Shown piece after piece: positions 26,310 through 35,207 of a stretch of DNA of 64,000 nucleotides. A program made the position numbers and the translations under genes. Source of the stretch: Alterisphingorhabdus sp038748365 (lineage in GTDB: Bacteria > Pseudomonadota > Alphaproteobacteria > Sphingomonadales > Sphingomonadaceae); contig JBCDIZ010000006.1 in the NCBI GenBank assembly GCA_038748365.1, forward strand, positions 124,001-188,000, given 5' to 3'. Position 1 is the stretch's first letter. Each line of letters opens with the position of its first letter. The notes below the pieces were generated by a model. It did no database searches. It saw only the letters and a program-made list of their open reading frames with translations, and was not told the origin of the DNA.

Positions 26310-27734
26310 TCAGTCCTTGGCCGACACCGTCGCCGCGCCAGGCTGCAGATCATATTGCTTGAGAAGATCATAAAGCGTCGGCCGGCTGATCCCCAACAGC
26401 CGCGCGGTATTGGAAATATTGCCTTCACTGCGCGCCAGTGCACGGCGGATCACCTTGCGATCCGATTCTTCCCGCGCGGCCTTGATATTGAGCAGACTAT
26501 CGCTGTCCGCCTCGGCTTCATCGTCGCCGCCAAGGTCGAGATCTTCAGCATGCACCAGCTTGCCATCAGCCATAATCACAGCGCGTTTAACCCGGTTTTC
26601 CAGTTCGCGAACATTGCCCGGCCATGGCCATTCATCGATACGGCGCAGCGCATCAGCGGCAAAACCTTTGACCTTGGGGTTAAACTCTTCGGCCATGCGA
26701 TTGAGGAAATGCTTGGCGAGCAGGACCGTATCGCCGGGCCGTTCGGCCAGTGTCGGGATGGTCACAACAATCTCGGCCAGACGATAATAGAGGTCCTCAC
26801 GGAAGGTGCCATCGCGTTGCATCTGTTCGACATCCTGATGCGTGGCGCAGACAATGCGGGTATCGACTGCAATCGGCTTGCGCCCTCCAATGCGTTCAAT
26901 CACTCGCTCCTGCAAAAAGCGCAGCAACTTGACCTGAAGCGGCAGAGGAATATCGCCCACCTCATCAAGAAATAGCGTGCCACCATGCGCCTGTTCAATC
27001 TTGCCCTCAGTGGTTTTGATTGCGCCTGTGAAAGCACCCTTTTCATGGCCGAAAAGCTCAGCCTCAAGCAGGTTTTCCGGGATCGCGGCGCAGTTGATCG
27101 CGATAAAGGCATTGGCCTTGCGATCACTATGGTCGTGCAACCCGCGCGCCAGCAATTCCTTGCCGGTACCACTGGCACCGAGCAACATCACCGAGGCATT
27201 GGTCGGCGCAACGCGCTCAATAGTACGAGCGACTTTGAGCATCTCCGGCGCAGCGGTTATGATGCGCCCAAGCACCTTTTCGCTATCACCCGAAGCATCG
27301 GCCAGCCGCGCATTCTCCTCTTCAATTTCATGCAGATGGAAGGCACGACTGACAATATGTCCAAGCTCATCAATATCCACTGGCTTCTGATAAAAATCAT
27401 AGGCGCCCTTGGCGATAGCATCCAGCGCGCTTTGGCGTGCGCCATGACCCGAGGCAACGATCACCTTGGTATCGGGTTTAAGCGCGATAATCTCTTCCAG
27501 CGTGGCAAAGCCCTCACTGGTACCGTCGGGATCAGGCGGCAGGCCGAGATCAAGCGTGACCACTGCGGGCTCTTCCGAGCGGAGCAATGTGATCGCTTCC
27601 TCACGGTTAAAGGCTTGCAGTACTTCATAATCATCATAGGCCCATTTAAGCTGGGTCTGCAGCCCCTCATCATCCTCGACGATAAGCAATTTGGGACGGA
27701 TTAGCTGTTCTGGCTGACGGGCGGCTTGGCTCAT
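26310..27734 (-). CDS. prsR: Sigma-54-dependent response regulator PrsR
   Basis: NtrC-class activator, 474 aa. The receiver domain spans residues about 14-130, with the acidic pair in LIVEDDEG and phospho-Asp62 in TLDLGLPP. The AAA+ domain spans about 155-385, with Walker A GASGTGKELLARG, GHEKGAFTGA (sigma-54 contact) and LFLDEVGDIPL. A Fis-type helix-turn-helix lies at the C-terminus (GNISNTARLLGISRPTLYDL). The neighbouring sugar transferase and PrsK identify it as the PEP-CTERM-system regulator. It overlaps prsK by ATGA. It should drive sigma-54 promoters of exopolysaccharide/PEP-CTERM genes; no clear -24/-12 element was seen in this window. Confidence 0.95.
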   Translation of the reverse strand: MSQAARQPEQLIRPKLLIVEDDEGLQTQLKWAYDDYEVLQAFNREEAITLLRSEEPAVVTLDLGLPPDPDGTSEGFATLEEIIALKPDTKVIVASGHGARQSALDAIAKGAYDFYQKPVDIDELGHIVSRAFHLHEIEEENARLADASGDSEKVLGRIITAAPEMLKVARTIERVAPTNASVMLLGASGTGKELLARGLHDHSDRKANAFIAINCAAIPENLLEAELFGHEKGAFTGAIKTTEGKIEQAHGGTLFLDEVGDIPLPLQVKLLRFLQERVIERIGGRKPIAVDTRIVCATHQDVEQMQRDGTFREDLYYRLAEIVVTIPTLAERPGDTVLLAKHFLNRMAEEFNPKVKGFAADALRRIDEWPWPGNVRELENRVKRAVIMADGKLVHAEDLDLGGDDEAEADSDSLLNIKAAREESDRKVIRRALARSEGNISNTARLLGISRPTLYDLLKQYDLQPGAATVSAKD

Positions 27735-29890
27735 CGACCTGCTCCTATTTTCTTGCGATCTGGGTTATGGTCTTTGGTTTTGGATTTGCGGCTATTGTCG
27801 ACCTTGATCAGTTCATCATGCTGATCCAGCGCCAATGGCAGGCGGATGATCATGCGCGTGCCCATGTCTTCACGGCTTTCGACATTGAGATGACCACCCA
27901 TGGCTTCTATCAACGATTTCGCTTCAAAGGCGCCAATGCCAAAGCCGCCATCCTTGGTCGAAACAAAGGGCTTGAACAGGCTGGTGCGGATAAACTCGGC
28001 GCTCATACCGGTGCCATGGTCGACAATCTCGATATAGCCATAGATGCCACTGGCAGACCATTTGAGCATAACCGGCTGCGCGTTATCGCGACTTGCGTCG
28101 AGCGCATTTTGCACCAGATGCAGCAGCACCTGCTCCAGCGCCGCCTTGTCACCCGATACTGTCATCTTTTCTCCCATAAGGGCCTGTACCTTATGGCCGG
28201 GTGTCGATTTCTGTTTCGCCACACTTTTGACAAGCGCTTTTACTTCGAGCGGCGCAATCGAGGTGTCCTGCGATTTGCGATAATTGGTCAGACGCGTCAG
28301 CGTCGCGTTGAGTTTGGCGACAGTGCCTTGCAGCGTCTCGACCATATCCTCGCGAAATTCTGGCTTATCGGCGTGCTTCTCGGCATTGCGGGATAGCAAT
28401 GCGAGCTGGCTAACGATGTTTTTGATGTCGTGTACGACAAAGGCAAAGCGACGATTGAAGTCTTCAAACTGCCGCGATTCCAGCAGCGCATTCTGGCCAC
28501 GCTGTTCGGCGACATAGCTCGCTGCCTGTCGGCCGACAACGCGCAGCATATCGAGGTCTTCCCAGTCCAATGTACGGTTCAGTGTCGGTCGACCGAGAAT
28601 GACCAGGCCTTCAAGCTTCTCAAAGTGAATCAGCGGGATAATAACCCAGATGCGCTTGTCCCCGACCATCCAGTCGGCAATCGCTGCCTTTTGTACGTCG
28701 TCCGCATCATCGCCGCGCACATTGTCTAATTCGACGATAAAGCCCGATGTTGCGAAGAAGTTGGCAGTGCTGGCGGTGCAGGCCGGGGCCGGAACCTCAA
28801 GCGTCGGCCAGTTCCAGCGCTCTTGCAGCATGAAACGGCCACCCTCATCAGGCGTAAGCAACAGGCCAGCATTACTGTCGGTAATATCCGCCACCGCTTG
28901 GATAATCCGGCTGTGCAGCGTTGAGGAATCCTGCTCGCGCGCGCTCATCGTGTCGGCAAAACGCATCCATTCAGCGCGATAGTCATAGCGATGCTGAAAG
29001 AAGTGCTTGGCAATCTTGACCTTGAACCAGGCACGAAAGCTGTTGGAGGGCAGCAGCACCAGCGCCGCCAGCGACACCCCGAAAACGAGCCCCACCTGAG
29101 TGAGCCGGGCATAATCGGCGACAAAATAGGATAGCAGCTGCACCACCAGAGCCATGGCCAGCAGATACAGACCAATGGCAATCAGCGAGAAGGAATGGAA
29201 AGCAACGGTACGTGATAGCTGGATTTTCCACTCGCCATTGCGTTTGGCCGCGAGAGCGAACACTGGCATTAAACAGGCGACAATGATCCCACGCAGCGCC
29301 AGAAGCTCGACCGGCAACTCATAGAGCAGATAAGCTGCTGCATAGAGATTGAGATCAAAGAACCACAGTACCGCCAGCCCGGCCATGGGCAGGCGGATGG
29401 CGAAGCGTGTTTGCGGTGCAGATATTGAGTAGAGATTATGTACCAGAACCAATGCGCCGACGGCAAAGATCATCCGCAATATGGTGGATGTGTAGAACAG
29501 CAAAGGTGGCGCAAGCTCGGCCCCGAAGCTGAGAACTATCCCATCAAAAACCGGTTGCAGTGCCAGCACCCCGGCAAGCACGGCGTAAAGTGCATGGACT
29601 GTCGCCGGTTGGCGCAAGCTGTCATCGGAGCGCAGCAACTGAAACATCAGGAACAGCAGAGCTGCATTGCGCACTGTCTCAACGAATAATGATATTGACG
29701 CACGTGGCCCTTCCCAAGCCACGGCCAAAGCCCAGAAGCTAAGCAGCGCCAGCGCGATAATAAGTGGCACCTGCGCCGAGCGTTGAATACGCAGACTGCG
29801 GCTCAGCCAGATAGCCAATCCACCATGCAGCAGCGCCGCAACCAAGTGCCCCAAAAAGCCGGCCAGTCCCAGGAATGCTGCCAAATCCAT
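27731..29890 (-). CDS. prsK: XrtA/PEP-CTERM system sensor histidine kinase PrsK
   Basis: Membrane histidine kinase paired with PrsR. The first 300 or so of 719 residues form a block of about nine hydrophobic segments (MDLAAFLGLAGFLGHLVAAL onward). A GAF-like domain follows (about 315-480), then the phospho-acceptor region FAFVVHDIKNIVSQLALLSR and an HATPase with HLVQNALDASRDN, VDHGTGMS and GGFGIGAFEAKSLIEAMGGH. The signal sensed is unknown. The start at 29890 is the ATG overlapping the stop of the sugar transferase; seven further in-frame codons upstream were not used. Confidence 0.94.
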   Translation of the reverse strand: MDLAAFLGLAGFLGHLVAALLHGGLAIWLSRSLRIQRSAQVPLIIALALLSFWALAVAWEGPRASISLFVETVRNAALLFLMFQLLRSDDSLRQPATVHALYAVLAGVLALQPVFDGIVLSFGAELAPPLLFYTSTILRMIFAVGALVLVHNLYSISAPQTRFAIRLPMAGLAVLWFFDLNLYAAAYLLYELPVELLALRGIIVACLMPVFALAAKRNGEWKIQLSRTVAFHSFSLIAIGLYLLAMALVVQLLSYFVADYARLTQVGLVFGVSLAALVLLPSNSFRAWFKVKIAKHFFQHRYDYRAEWMRFADTMSAREQDSSTLHSRIIQAVADITDSNAGLLLTPDEGGRFMLQERWNWPTLEVPAPACTASTANFFATSGFIVELDNVRGDDADDVQKAAIADWMVGDKRIWVIIPLIHFEKLEGLVILGRPTLNRTLDWEDLDMLRVVGRQAASYVAEQRGQNALLESRQFEDFNRRFAFVVHDIKNIVSQLALLSRNAEKHADKPEFREDMVETLQGTVAKLNATLTRLTNYRKSQDTSIAPLEVKALVKSVAKQKSTPGHKVQALMGEKMTVSGDKAALEQVLLHLVQNALDASRDNAQPVMLKWSASGIYGYIEIVDHGTGMSAEFIRTSLFKPFVSTKDGGFGIGAFEAKSLIEAMGGHLNVESREDMGTRMIIRLPLALDQHDELIKVDNSRKSKTKDHNPDRKKIGAGR

Positions 29891-31278
29891 CACCGTACTC
29901 CATCCGCCCACAGCACCACGCGCAGCGTTTGCAGCAGGATCAATATATCGAGGAAAGGCGTATAGTTTTTGGCATAATAGAGATCATATTCCAGCTTGTG
30001 CCGGGCGTCCTCTATCGAGGCACCATAGGGATAGTTGATCTGGGCCCAGCCGGTTATGCCGGGTTTCACCATATGACGCTCGGCATAGAAGCGCATCTTG
30101 GTTTCCAGATCAGCGACGAATTCGGGCCGCTCCGGACGCGGGCCGACAAAGCTCATCTCGCCTTTCAAGACACTCCAAGCCTGAGGCAGTTCATCAATCC
30201 GTGTCCTGCGAATAAAGCGACCAATACGGGTGATACGCGGGTCATTTTTCTCGGCCCAGACAGCCTTGCCATCGCCCTCTGCGTCGGTCTTCATCGAGCG
30301 TAATTTGATGATGTTGAAGGGTTGGCCATAAAGGCCGACGCGTTGCTGCCGGAAAAAGGCCGGGCCCTTGCTATCCAGTTTAACGAGCAGTGCAAAAAGC
30401 AGGATGATAGGCAAAAATACTAACAACAATGTCAGGCTAGCGATCACATCGAACAGGCGCTTGGCGATGCTGGAAAGCCAGCGGCCGGATGAAAAGCCAT
30501 CAGAGAAAATCAACCAGCTGGGATTAACAGAATCAAGGTCAACGCGCCCGGTTTCGCGCTCAAAGAAGCTCGACAGATCATTGACATGCACCCCAGTCGT
30601 CTTGATCCGCAGCAAATCCTGTAACGGCAGCGCATTGCGCCTTTCCTCCAGTGCCAGCACCACCTCGCTGACATTCAGTTTCTCGACATAATTGGCCAGA
30701 TTGCGAATAGCAGAACGGTTAATCGCCTCATCAATCGCATGCTCGCCATCGCCCATGCCGATAAACCCGATGACGACAAAGCCGCTATCCGGGCGTTCGC
30801 CAAGTTTCTGAATACGTTGCGCTCGTCGTCCGGCGCCGAGCACGAGCAAGCGCCGACGAAATGCCCCAGTGCCCAATATACCGCCTAATATGACACGATT
30901 GGCGATGAGCAAGGCAATCGACAGAAACATCGCATAGAGCAGTATAGAGCGCCATAAGGTGCTGCCCGGCAGCAGGAAGAACATCAGCGAGAGAAAGATA
31001 ATCCCCAGCGATACCGCGACCGCCAGACGGGCAATTGCAAAGCGCAAACGGAGCAAGGCATCTGTGCCGTAAACACCCACTGCGATCATCGCGACCTGCA
31101 GCAATATTGCAAAGCTCAATACCGGTACGATACGATCAACAATCATGCCGTCATCGATACCCACCTGTATGGTACGCAGCTGCCAAGCGATTTCGGCCGA
31201 GACGCACAACAGGATGAAGTCGATAAGCCCCATAAGAACCACTGCATGCGGCACATAATGTTTGAACAGGCGGAACAT
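29890..31278 (-). CDS. XrtA/PEP-CTERM system sugar transferase (polyprenyl-P hexose-1-P transferase)
   Basis: Initiating glycosyltransferase that loads a sugar-1-phosphate onto undecaprenyl phosphate for exopolysaccharide. 462 aa, with an N-terminal group of hydrophobic segments, a Rossmann-like central part (VLGAGRRAQRIQKLGERPD), one more membrane segment (LTLLLVFLPIILLFALLVK) and the catalytic WcaJ/PssY domain with FRQQRVGLYGQPFNIIKLRS, RTRIDELPQ and MSFVGPRPERPEF. Central region and context point to the TIGR03013-type enzyme of exosortase A clusters. It is the first gene of the operon sugar transferase-prsK-prsR-TPR. Confidence 0.93.
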   Translation of the reverse strand: MFRLFKHYVPHAVVLMGLIDFILLCVSAEIAWQLRTIQVGIDDGMIVDRIVPVLSFAILLQVAMIAVGVYGTDALLRLRFAIARLAVAVSLGIIFLSLMFFLLPGSTLWRSILLYAMFLSIALLIANRVILGGILGTGAFRRRLLVLGAGRRAQRIQKLGERPDSGFVVIGFIGMGDGEHAIDEAINRSAIRNLANYVEKLNVSEVVLALEERRNALPLQDLLRIKTTGVHVNDLSSFFERETGRVDLDSVNPSWLIFSDGFSSGRWLSSIAKRLFDVIASLTLLLVFLPIILLFALLVKLDSKGPAFFRQQRVGLYGQPFNIIKLRSMKTDAEGDGKAVWAEKNDPRITRIGRFIRRTRIDELPQAWSVLKGEMSFVGPRPERPEFVADLETKMRFYAERHMVKPGITGWAQINYPYGASIEDARHKLEYDLYYAKNYTPFLDILILLQTLRVVLWADGVR

Positions 31279-31326
31279 AGCTTGGGCGGGTCTCTTATGG
31301 TGTCATCACAGATGATCTCAGATTCC

Positions 31327-31343
31327 CTGTGCATAACGCACAG
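31327..31343. promoter_or_regulatory. Inverted repeat in the leader of the exopolysaccharide operon
   Basis: CTGTGC-ATAAC-GCACAG, a perfect 6-bp-arm dyad 49 bases upstream of the sugar transferase start and inside the 183-base gap to the next gene. It could be an operator or a short leader hairpin. No sigma-54 -24/-12 element could be found by eye near it. Confidence 0.35.
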
Positions 31344-31461
31344 AGGTAAAGTGTCGGTTAAGTTTACACTTCCCCCTAATACCCTCCAATATGGAGGAGT
31401 CACTATGCATATTGGATGTTTTTCGCTGATTTAGAGCGTTTTTACCCTGATCACATCGCGT

Positions 31462-32880
31462 TTACCCGGTTTGAAACGCAAATGGCGCAGCACGACGGGC
31501 ACGATCATCAAAAGTCAGTGTTTTTCCGGCAGGCGGAGTTGCGCGCTGGGTGCAATCGGTACGATGACAAGAGCGGCAGCCCGGACCGATAAGCATAGGT
31601 CGGCTATTCTGGGCGATATCCGCATAATGGGCGCACAGACGTTGAGCATGCTCAGCAGCGACACCGATACCAATTGCATAAGCCGGCCCCTCGCCCGACA
31701 TGTCCGGCGTATCGGCACGCGACGGACTGCTATTGCCATTCACGGTGCGTGATAGCGTCAACCATTGCTTGCCATCTTCGGCCTCAATCAGTTGCACCTG
31801 CAATATCGATGGTTGCGTAAAGCTGTGATGCAGATGCCATAACGGGCAACCACTGCCGCTTTCGACAAAGCCGGCCCCGCTGGCACCGCTATAACGTTTG
31901 GAAAACTGACCTGCCCGGTCCACGCGTACCATGAAGAAAGGCAGACCGCGCTGGCCGACGCGCTGGAGCGTCGTCAGCCGATGCGCAATCTCCTCCAGTC
32001 CGGCTCCGAAACGCCGCTGGAGAATGGTGATATCATAGCCGGTCTGCTCACAGGCGCGCAGGAAACGGCCATAGGGCATGATGATAGCTGCAGCGATATA
32101 GCCATAGAGATGCCGCTGAAACAGCCGCTCGGCGCCGCGATTGTCAAATGCCGCGCCTGCAGCCAAGGCCTGCACCTGTTCGCGCATTTCCAGCTGGGCA
32201 ATCATATAGGCGGTGCGGAACGTGCGCGAGGAGGTGTCGAGCATTTCCGAAAGCTGCAACTGGCGGGCATGCATGTCGAGGCGGTAAAGATGATCGGGCA
32301 GCACCTCGATTGGCAACACCCGCACCATGATCTGGTGGCGACTGCGCAGGCGTTCGGTGAGGGCTGCATAGAGATCACTGTTGGCGAGGCGTAGCTCATC
32401 CGCCATTTCTTCCGCAGCAACATCCAGGTCGCCATAATAGTTGCGCCACTTTTCAATTTCGCGTCGTACCAGACCGATGGCGGGATGCACCGCCGTAGCC
32501 GCCACCTGTTCACTGCCCTGCCCAACCCAATTGTCATGCAGCTTGGCGAAGGCCTGCATCAGTTCGGGCGCGCTAACGGCCCATTCGGCAAGCCGCTGGC
32601 GATCAACGCCCAGATCAGCAAATTGTGGGTCATTGAACCGGCGCATCATCGCTTCCACGCCACCACCGGGTTCATCGGCAAGCAGCAGACGCGGATCAAA
32701 GTCAAAGCGTTCGCTCAGCACAAGCATCAGCCGCGCGGTCAATGGCCGCTGGTTGCGTTCCAGCAGGTTGAGATAACTCGCCGAGATACTGAGAGCTTCG
32801 GCCATGGCTACCTGATTGAGCTTGCGAGAAAGGCGCAAACGGCGCAGCGCTGCACCGGCAAAGACTTTATCCTGCGACAT
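31462..32880 (-). CDS. XRE-family short-chain fatty acyl-CoA-type regulator (RamB/ScfR/PrpR-like)
   Basis: 472-aa DNA-binding regulator. It has an XRE helix-turn-helix (GAALRRLRLSRKLNQVAMAE, SISASYLNLLERNQRPL), a middle region with the IrrE-like fold (about 150-330), and a C-terminal DUF2083-type domain with CRSCHRTDCTQRA, a Cys cluster like the Fe-S site reported in mycobacterial PrpR. Relatives control glyoxylate-cycle, methylcitrate or acetate genes in response to acyl-CoA. It is divergent from isocitrate lyase, so aceA is the likely target. A palindrome lies 9-28 bases before its start. Confidence 0.9.
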   Translation of the reverse strand: MSQDKVFAGAALRRLRLSRKLNQVAMAEALSISASYLNLLERNQRPLTARLMLVLSERFDFDPRLLLADEPGGGVEAMMRRFNDPQFADLGVDRQRLAEWAVSAPELMQAFAKLHDNWVGQGSEQVAATAVHPAIGLVRREIEKWRNYYGDLDVAAEEMADELRLANSDLYAALTERLRSRHQIMVRVLPIEVLPDHLYRLDMHARQLQLSEMLDTSSRTFRTAYMIAQLEMREQVQALAAGAAFDNRGAERLFQRHLYGYIAAAIIMPYGRFLRACEQTGYDITILQRRFGAGLEEIAHRLTTLQRVGQRGLPFFMVRVDRAGQFSKRYSGASGAGFVESGSGCPLWHLHHSFTQPSILQVQLIEAEDGKQWLTLSRTVNGNSSPSRADTPDMSGEGPAYAIGIGVAAEHAQRLCAHYADIAQNSRPMLIGPGCRSCHRTDCTQRATPPAGKTLTFDDRARRAAPFAFQTG

Positions 32881-32888
32881 GCGGTCGC

Positions 32889-32908
32889 TTTGTAATAATA
32901 TTTACAAA
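32889..32908. promoter_or_regulatory. Palindrome in the regulator-aceA intergenic region, likely operator
   Basis: Arms TTTGTAA and TTACAAA separated by six AT bases, a perfect 7-bp inverted repeat just upstream of the regulator start. Its form resembles the AT-rich TTTGCAAA-type sites bound by RamB/PrpR-family proteins, suggesting autoregulation and control of aceA. Confidence 0.5.
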
Positions 32909-32939
32909 ATTACAAGGGAGCTTTGCCGTAAGTGCCTTT

Positions 32940-32960
32940 TTGACAGAAAATTTGTGTCAA
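32940..32960. promoter_or_regulatory. Second dyad / possible -35 region before aceA
   Basis: TTGACA and TGTCAA are separated by nine bases. The left arm is also a perfect -35 hexamer for aceA, but no good -10 element sits at 16-18 bases, so it may instead be an operator half-site pair. It lies about 90 bases upstream of the aceA ATG. Confidence 0.35.
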
Positions 32961-33048
32961 TTTTTGAGACTCACACCGCTGCTATCTCCTAATAGCCTTT
33001 CCAAGACGTCGCCAAACCGGCGACTCCTCCCTACAGAAAGGCAATATC

Positions 33049-34329
33049 ATGACCGATTTTTCTGACCTTATTCCAGCAGCTCCTGGCCGCTTTGATGGTA
33101 TTAACCGTCACTACACCGCTGACGATGTCGCCAAATTGCGCGGCTCCGTTCCAATCGAATACACTCTCGCCCGTCGCGGCGCCGAGAAGCTCTGGGACCT
33201 GCTGCACACCGAAGACTATATCAATGCACTAGGTGCCCTTTCCGGTAATCAGGCGATGCAGATGGTTCGTGCTGGCCTGAAAGCCATTTATCTCTCCGGC
33301 TGGCAGGTGGCTGCTGACGCCAACGTCGCTGGCGCTATGTATCCTGATCAGTCGCTCTATCCGGCCAATAGCGGCCCGGAACTGGCCAAAAAGATCAACC
33401 GCACCCTGCAGCGCGCCGACCAGATCGAGCATGCCGAAGGCGGCGCGACCCGTGACTGGTTTGCCCCGATTGTGGCTGACGCTGAAGCTGGTTTTGGCGG
33501 TCCGTTGAACTGCTTCGAGATCATGAAAGCCTATATTGAGGCGGGCGCTGCTGGCGTCCACTTTGAGGACCAGCTGGCTTCTGAAAAGAAATGTGGCCAT
33601 TTGGGCGGCAAGGTTCTGATCCCTACCCAGGCGCATATCCGTAACCTTAATGCCGCACGCATGGCGGCCGATGTATGCGGCGTACCGACGGTTATCGTTG
33701 CTCGCACCGATGCCGAGAGCGCGAAGCTGATTACCTCGGACGTGGACGAGCGCGATCATGAGTTCCTCACCGGCGAGCGTACACCGGAAGGCTTCTTCCG
33801 CCTCAAGGATGGCACCGGTGTTGACCATTGCATCAAGCGCGGCATCGCCTTTGCTGAACATGCGGATCTGCTATGGTGGGAAACTTCCAAGCCGAATCTG
33901 GATGATGCCAAGCGTTTCGCCGAAGCGATCCAGAAAGCACATCCGGGCAAGATGATGGCTTATAACTGCTCGCCCAGCTTCAACTGGGAAGCCAATCTCG
34001 ACAAGGACACCATCGCCAAATATCAGCGTGAGCTGGGTGCCATGGGCTATAAGTTCCAGTTCGTTACCTTGGCTGGCTTCCACCAGCTCAACTACGGCAT
34101 GTTCGAGCTGGCACGCGGTTACAAGGATCGCGGCATGGCGGCCTATTCCGAGCTGCAACAGGCCGAATTCGGCGCCGAAGACAATGGCTACACCGCCACC
34201 CGCCACCAGCGCGAAGTCGGCACCGGCTATTTCGATGCAGTTGCAACCGCTATTGGCGGCGGCCAGAGCTCAACCACAGCGCTGGCAGAAAGCACCGAGG
34301 CAGATCAGTTCAAGAAAGACGCTGCCTGA
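33049..34329 (+). CDS. aceA: Isocitrate lyase
   Basis: Cleaves isocitrate to succinate and glyoxylate, the first glyoxylate-shunt step, for growth on acetate and fatty acids. 426 aa, normal for bacterial type-1 enzymes. The catalytic Cys motif KKCGHLGGK lies near residue 183, with SGWQVAADANVAGAMYPDQS, PIVADAEAGFGG, VARTDAES and NCSPSFNW also conserved. AAAGG lies ahead of the ATG. No malate synthase gene is present in the window. A strong terminator lies about 100 bases downstream. Confidence 0.97.
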   Translation: MTDFSDLIPAAPGRFDGINRHYTADDVAKLRGSVPIEYTLARRGAEKLWDLLHTEDYINALGALSGNQAMQMVRAGLKAIYLSGWQVAADANVAGAMYPDQSLYPANSGPELAKKINRTLQRADQIEHAEGGATRDWFAPIVADAEAGFGGPLNCFEIMKAYIEAGAAGVHFEDQLASEKKCGHLGGKVLIPTQAHIRNLNAARMAADVCGVPTVIVARTDAESAKLITSDVDERDHEFLTGERTPEGFFRLKDGTGVDHCIKRGIAFAEHADLLWWETSKPNLDDAKRFAEAIQKAHPGKMMAYNCSPSFNWEANLDKDTIAKYQRELGAMGYKFQFVTLAGFHQLNYGMFELARGYKDRGMAAYSELQQAEFGAEDNGYTATRHQREVGTGYFDAVATAIGGGQSSTTALAESTEADQFKKDAA

Positions 34330-34433
34330 ACACACACATAACCAGTTTGGCACCCGGCTCTGTGGCCGGGCTGCCTGACCAACTTTCCTGGGGAGGAAAG
34401 TCCGGGGATTTAGGGTTCTAACCTTGACCCCAC

Positions 34434-34463
34434 CCGCCGGAGCAGCAATGCTCCGGCGGTTTT
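34434..34463 (+). terminator. Rho-independent terminator after aceA
   Basis: Stem CCGCCGGAGC / GCTCCGGCGG (10 perfect pairs) with a six-base loop, followed by TTTT. It is placed on the plus strand by the T tract and upstream aceA. A weaker hairpin without a T run lies at 34353-34370. Confidence 0.85.
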
Positions 34464-34555
34464 GATTCAGGGTACGGACAATTACGGTCTTAAGCATTGT
34501 TTTACGCTCAACCGCTATTTCTGGCGACGAACACGTCTTTGCAAGGCCCAAATCT

Positions 34556-35032
34556 ATGCTGAAACCGGTTGCTATAGTTGCAGGTATTTTTCTGGTGATT
34601 GTTGCTCTGATAGCTGGCAGTCTGCCGGTTAACACTGGCGATATAGCAGCTGAGAATGCTGTTTCGGCTGATATTGCAAAAAGCGATAATGGCCCCAAAC
34701 CTTTTGTTGAAAAGCCGGTAGAAGAACGCAGCGTCAAAAAAGTAAGCAATATCGATATTGAAGGGAGCGGCGCCGATTCAGAGCAGGCCGATGGCAGCCT
34801 GTTTGTTGAAGAATACGACATCAATCCCTTCAGCGCCGAACCAATTGACAGTTTCGGCAATGACAGCGTGGATGTTGAGCCCAACCCCACCATTGCGGAA
34901 AACAGCGTGGATCATGATATTGAAGCTGATCAGCTAAAGGCCGCGAGCAGTCTGGAACCAGGGACTGGACCTGCGCGAGGAGTGGTTAATCAAAAACCTA
35001 AGCCGCCATTAAAAAGCGAGATCAGGATGTAG
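34556..35032 (+). CDS. Hypothetical anchored acidic protein
   Basis: 158 aa: one N-terminal hydrophobic helix (residues 3-22, signal anchor or uncleaved signal) followed by a highly acidic, Asn/Glu/Asp/Ser-rich, low-complexity domain with no cysteines, ending in a short basic tail (KPKPPLKSEIRM). No family is recognised. The composition suggests a disordered periplasmic segment. It stands alone behind the aceA terminator. Confidence 0.55.
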   Translation: MLKPVAIVAGIFLVIVALIAGSLPVNTGDIAAENAVSADIAKSDNGPKPFVEKPVEERSVKKVSNIDIEGSGADSEQADGSLFVEEYDINPFSAEPIDSFGNDSVDVEPNPTIAENSVDHDIEADQLKAASSLEPGTGPARGVVNQKPKPPLKSEIRM

Positions 35033-35207
35033 GCTAATGCATTCGTTACGGCAGTCAGTGTGATCGCAGCCAGAGATACAACACCGGACAAAAGAACAGT
35101 TTGAGAGACATATTCAAATGCTCTCCAGCGCTTATTACATCAAGGCTAACGCGGTGCAGAAAGCTGTATCAGTCGACTGATTGCTATGTTTAGCGCTGAT
35201 CGCGGTC

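Noticed and set aside
26303..26443. Upstream extension of the TPR gene into prsR
   Set aside because: Translates the prsR HTH region in another frame; the ATG at 26302 gives a proper signal peptide.
34393..34407. GAGGAAAGTCCGGGG, identical to the conserved opening block of RNase P RNA
   Set aside because: Only this block is present; fewer than 160 bases follow before the next gene and no other RNase P core segment is found, so it is taken as chance similarity.
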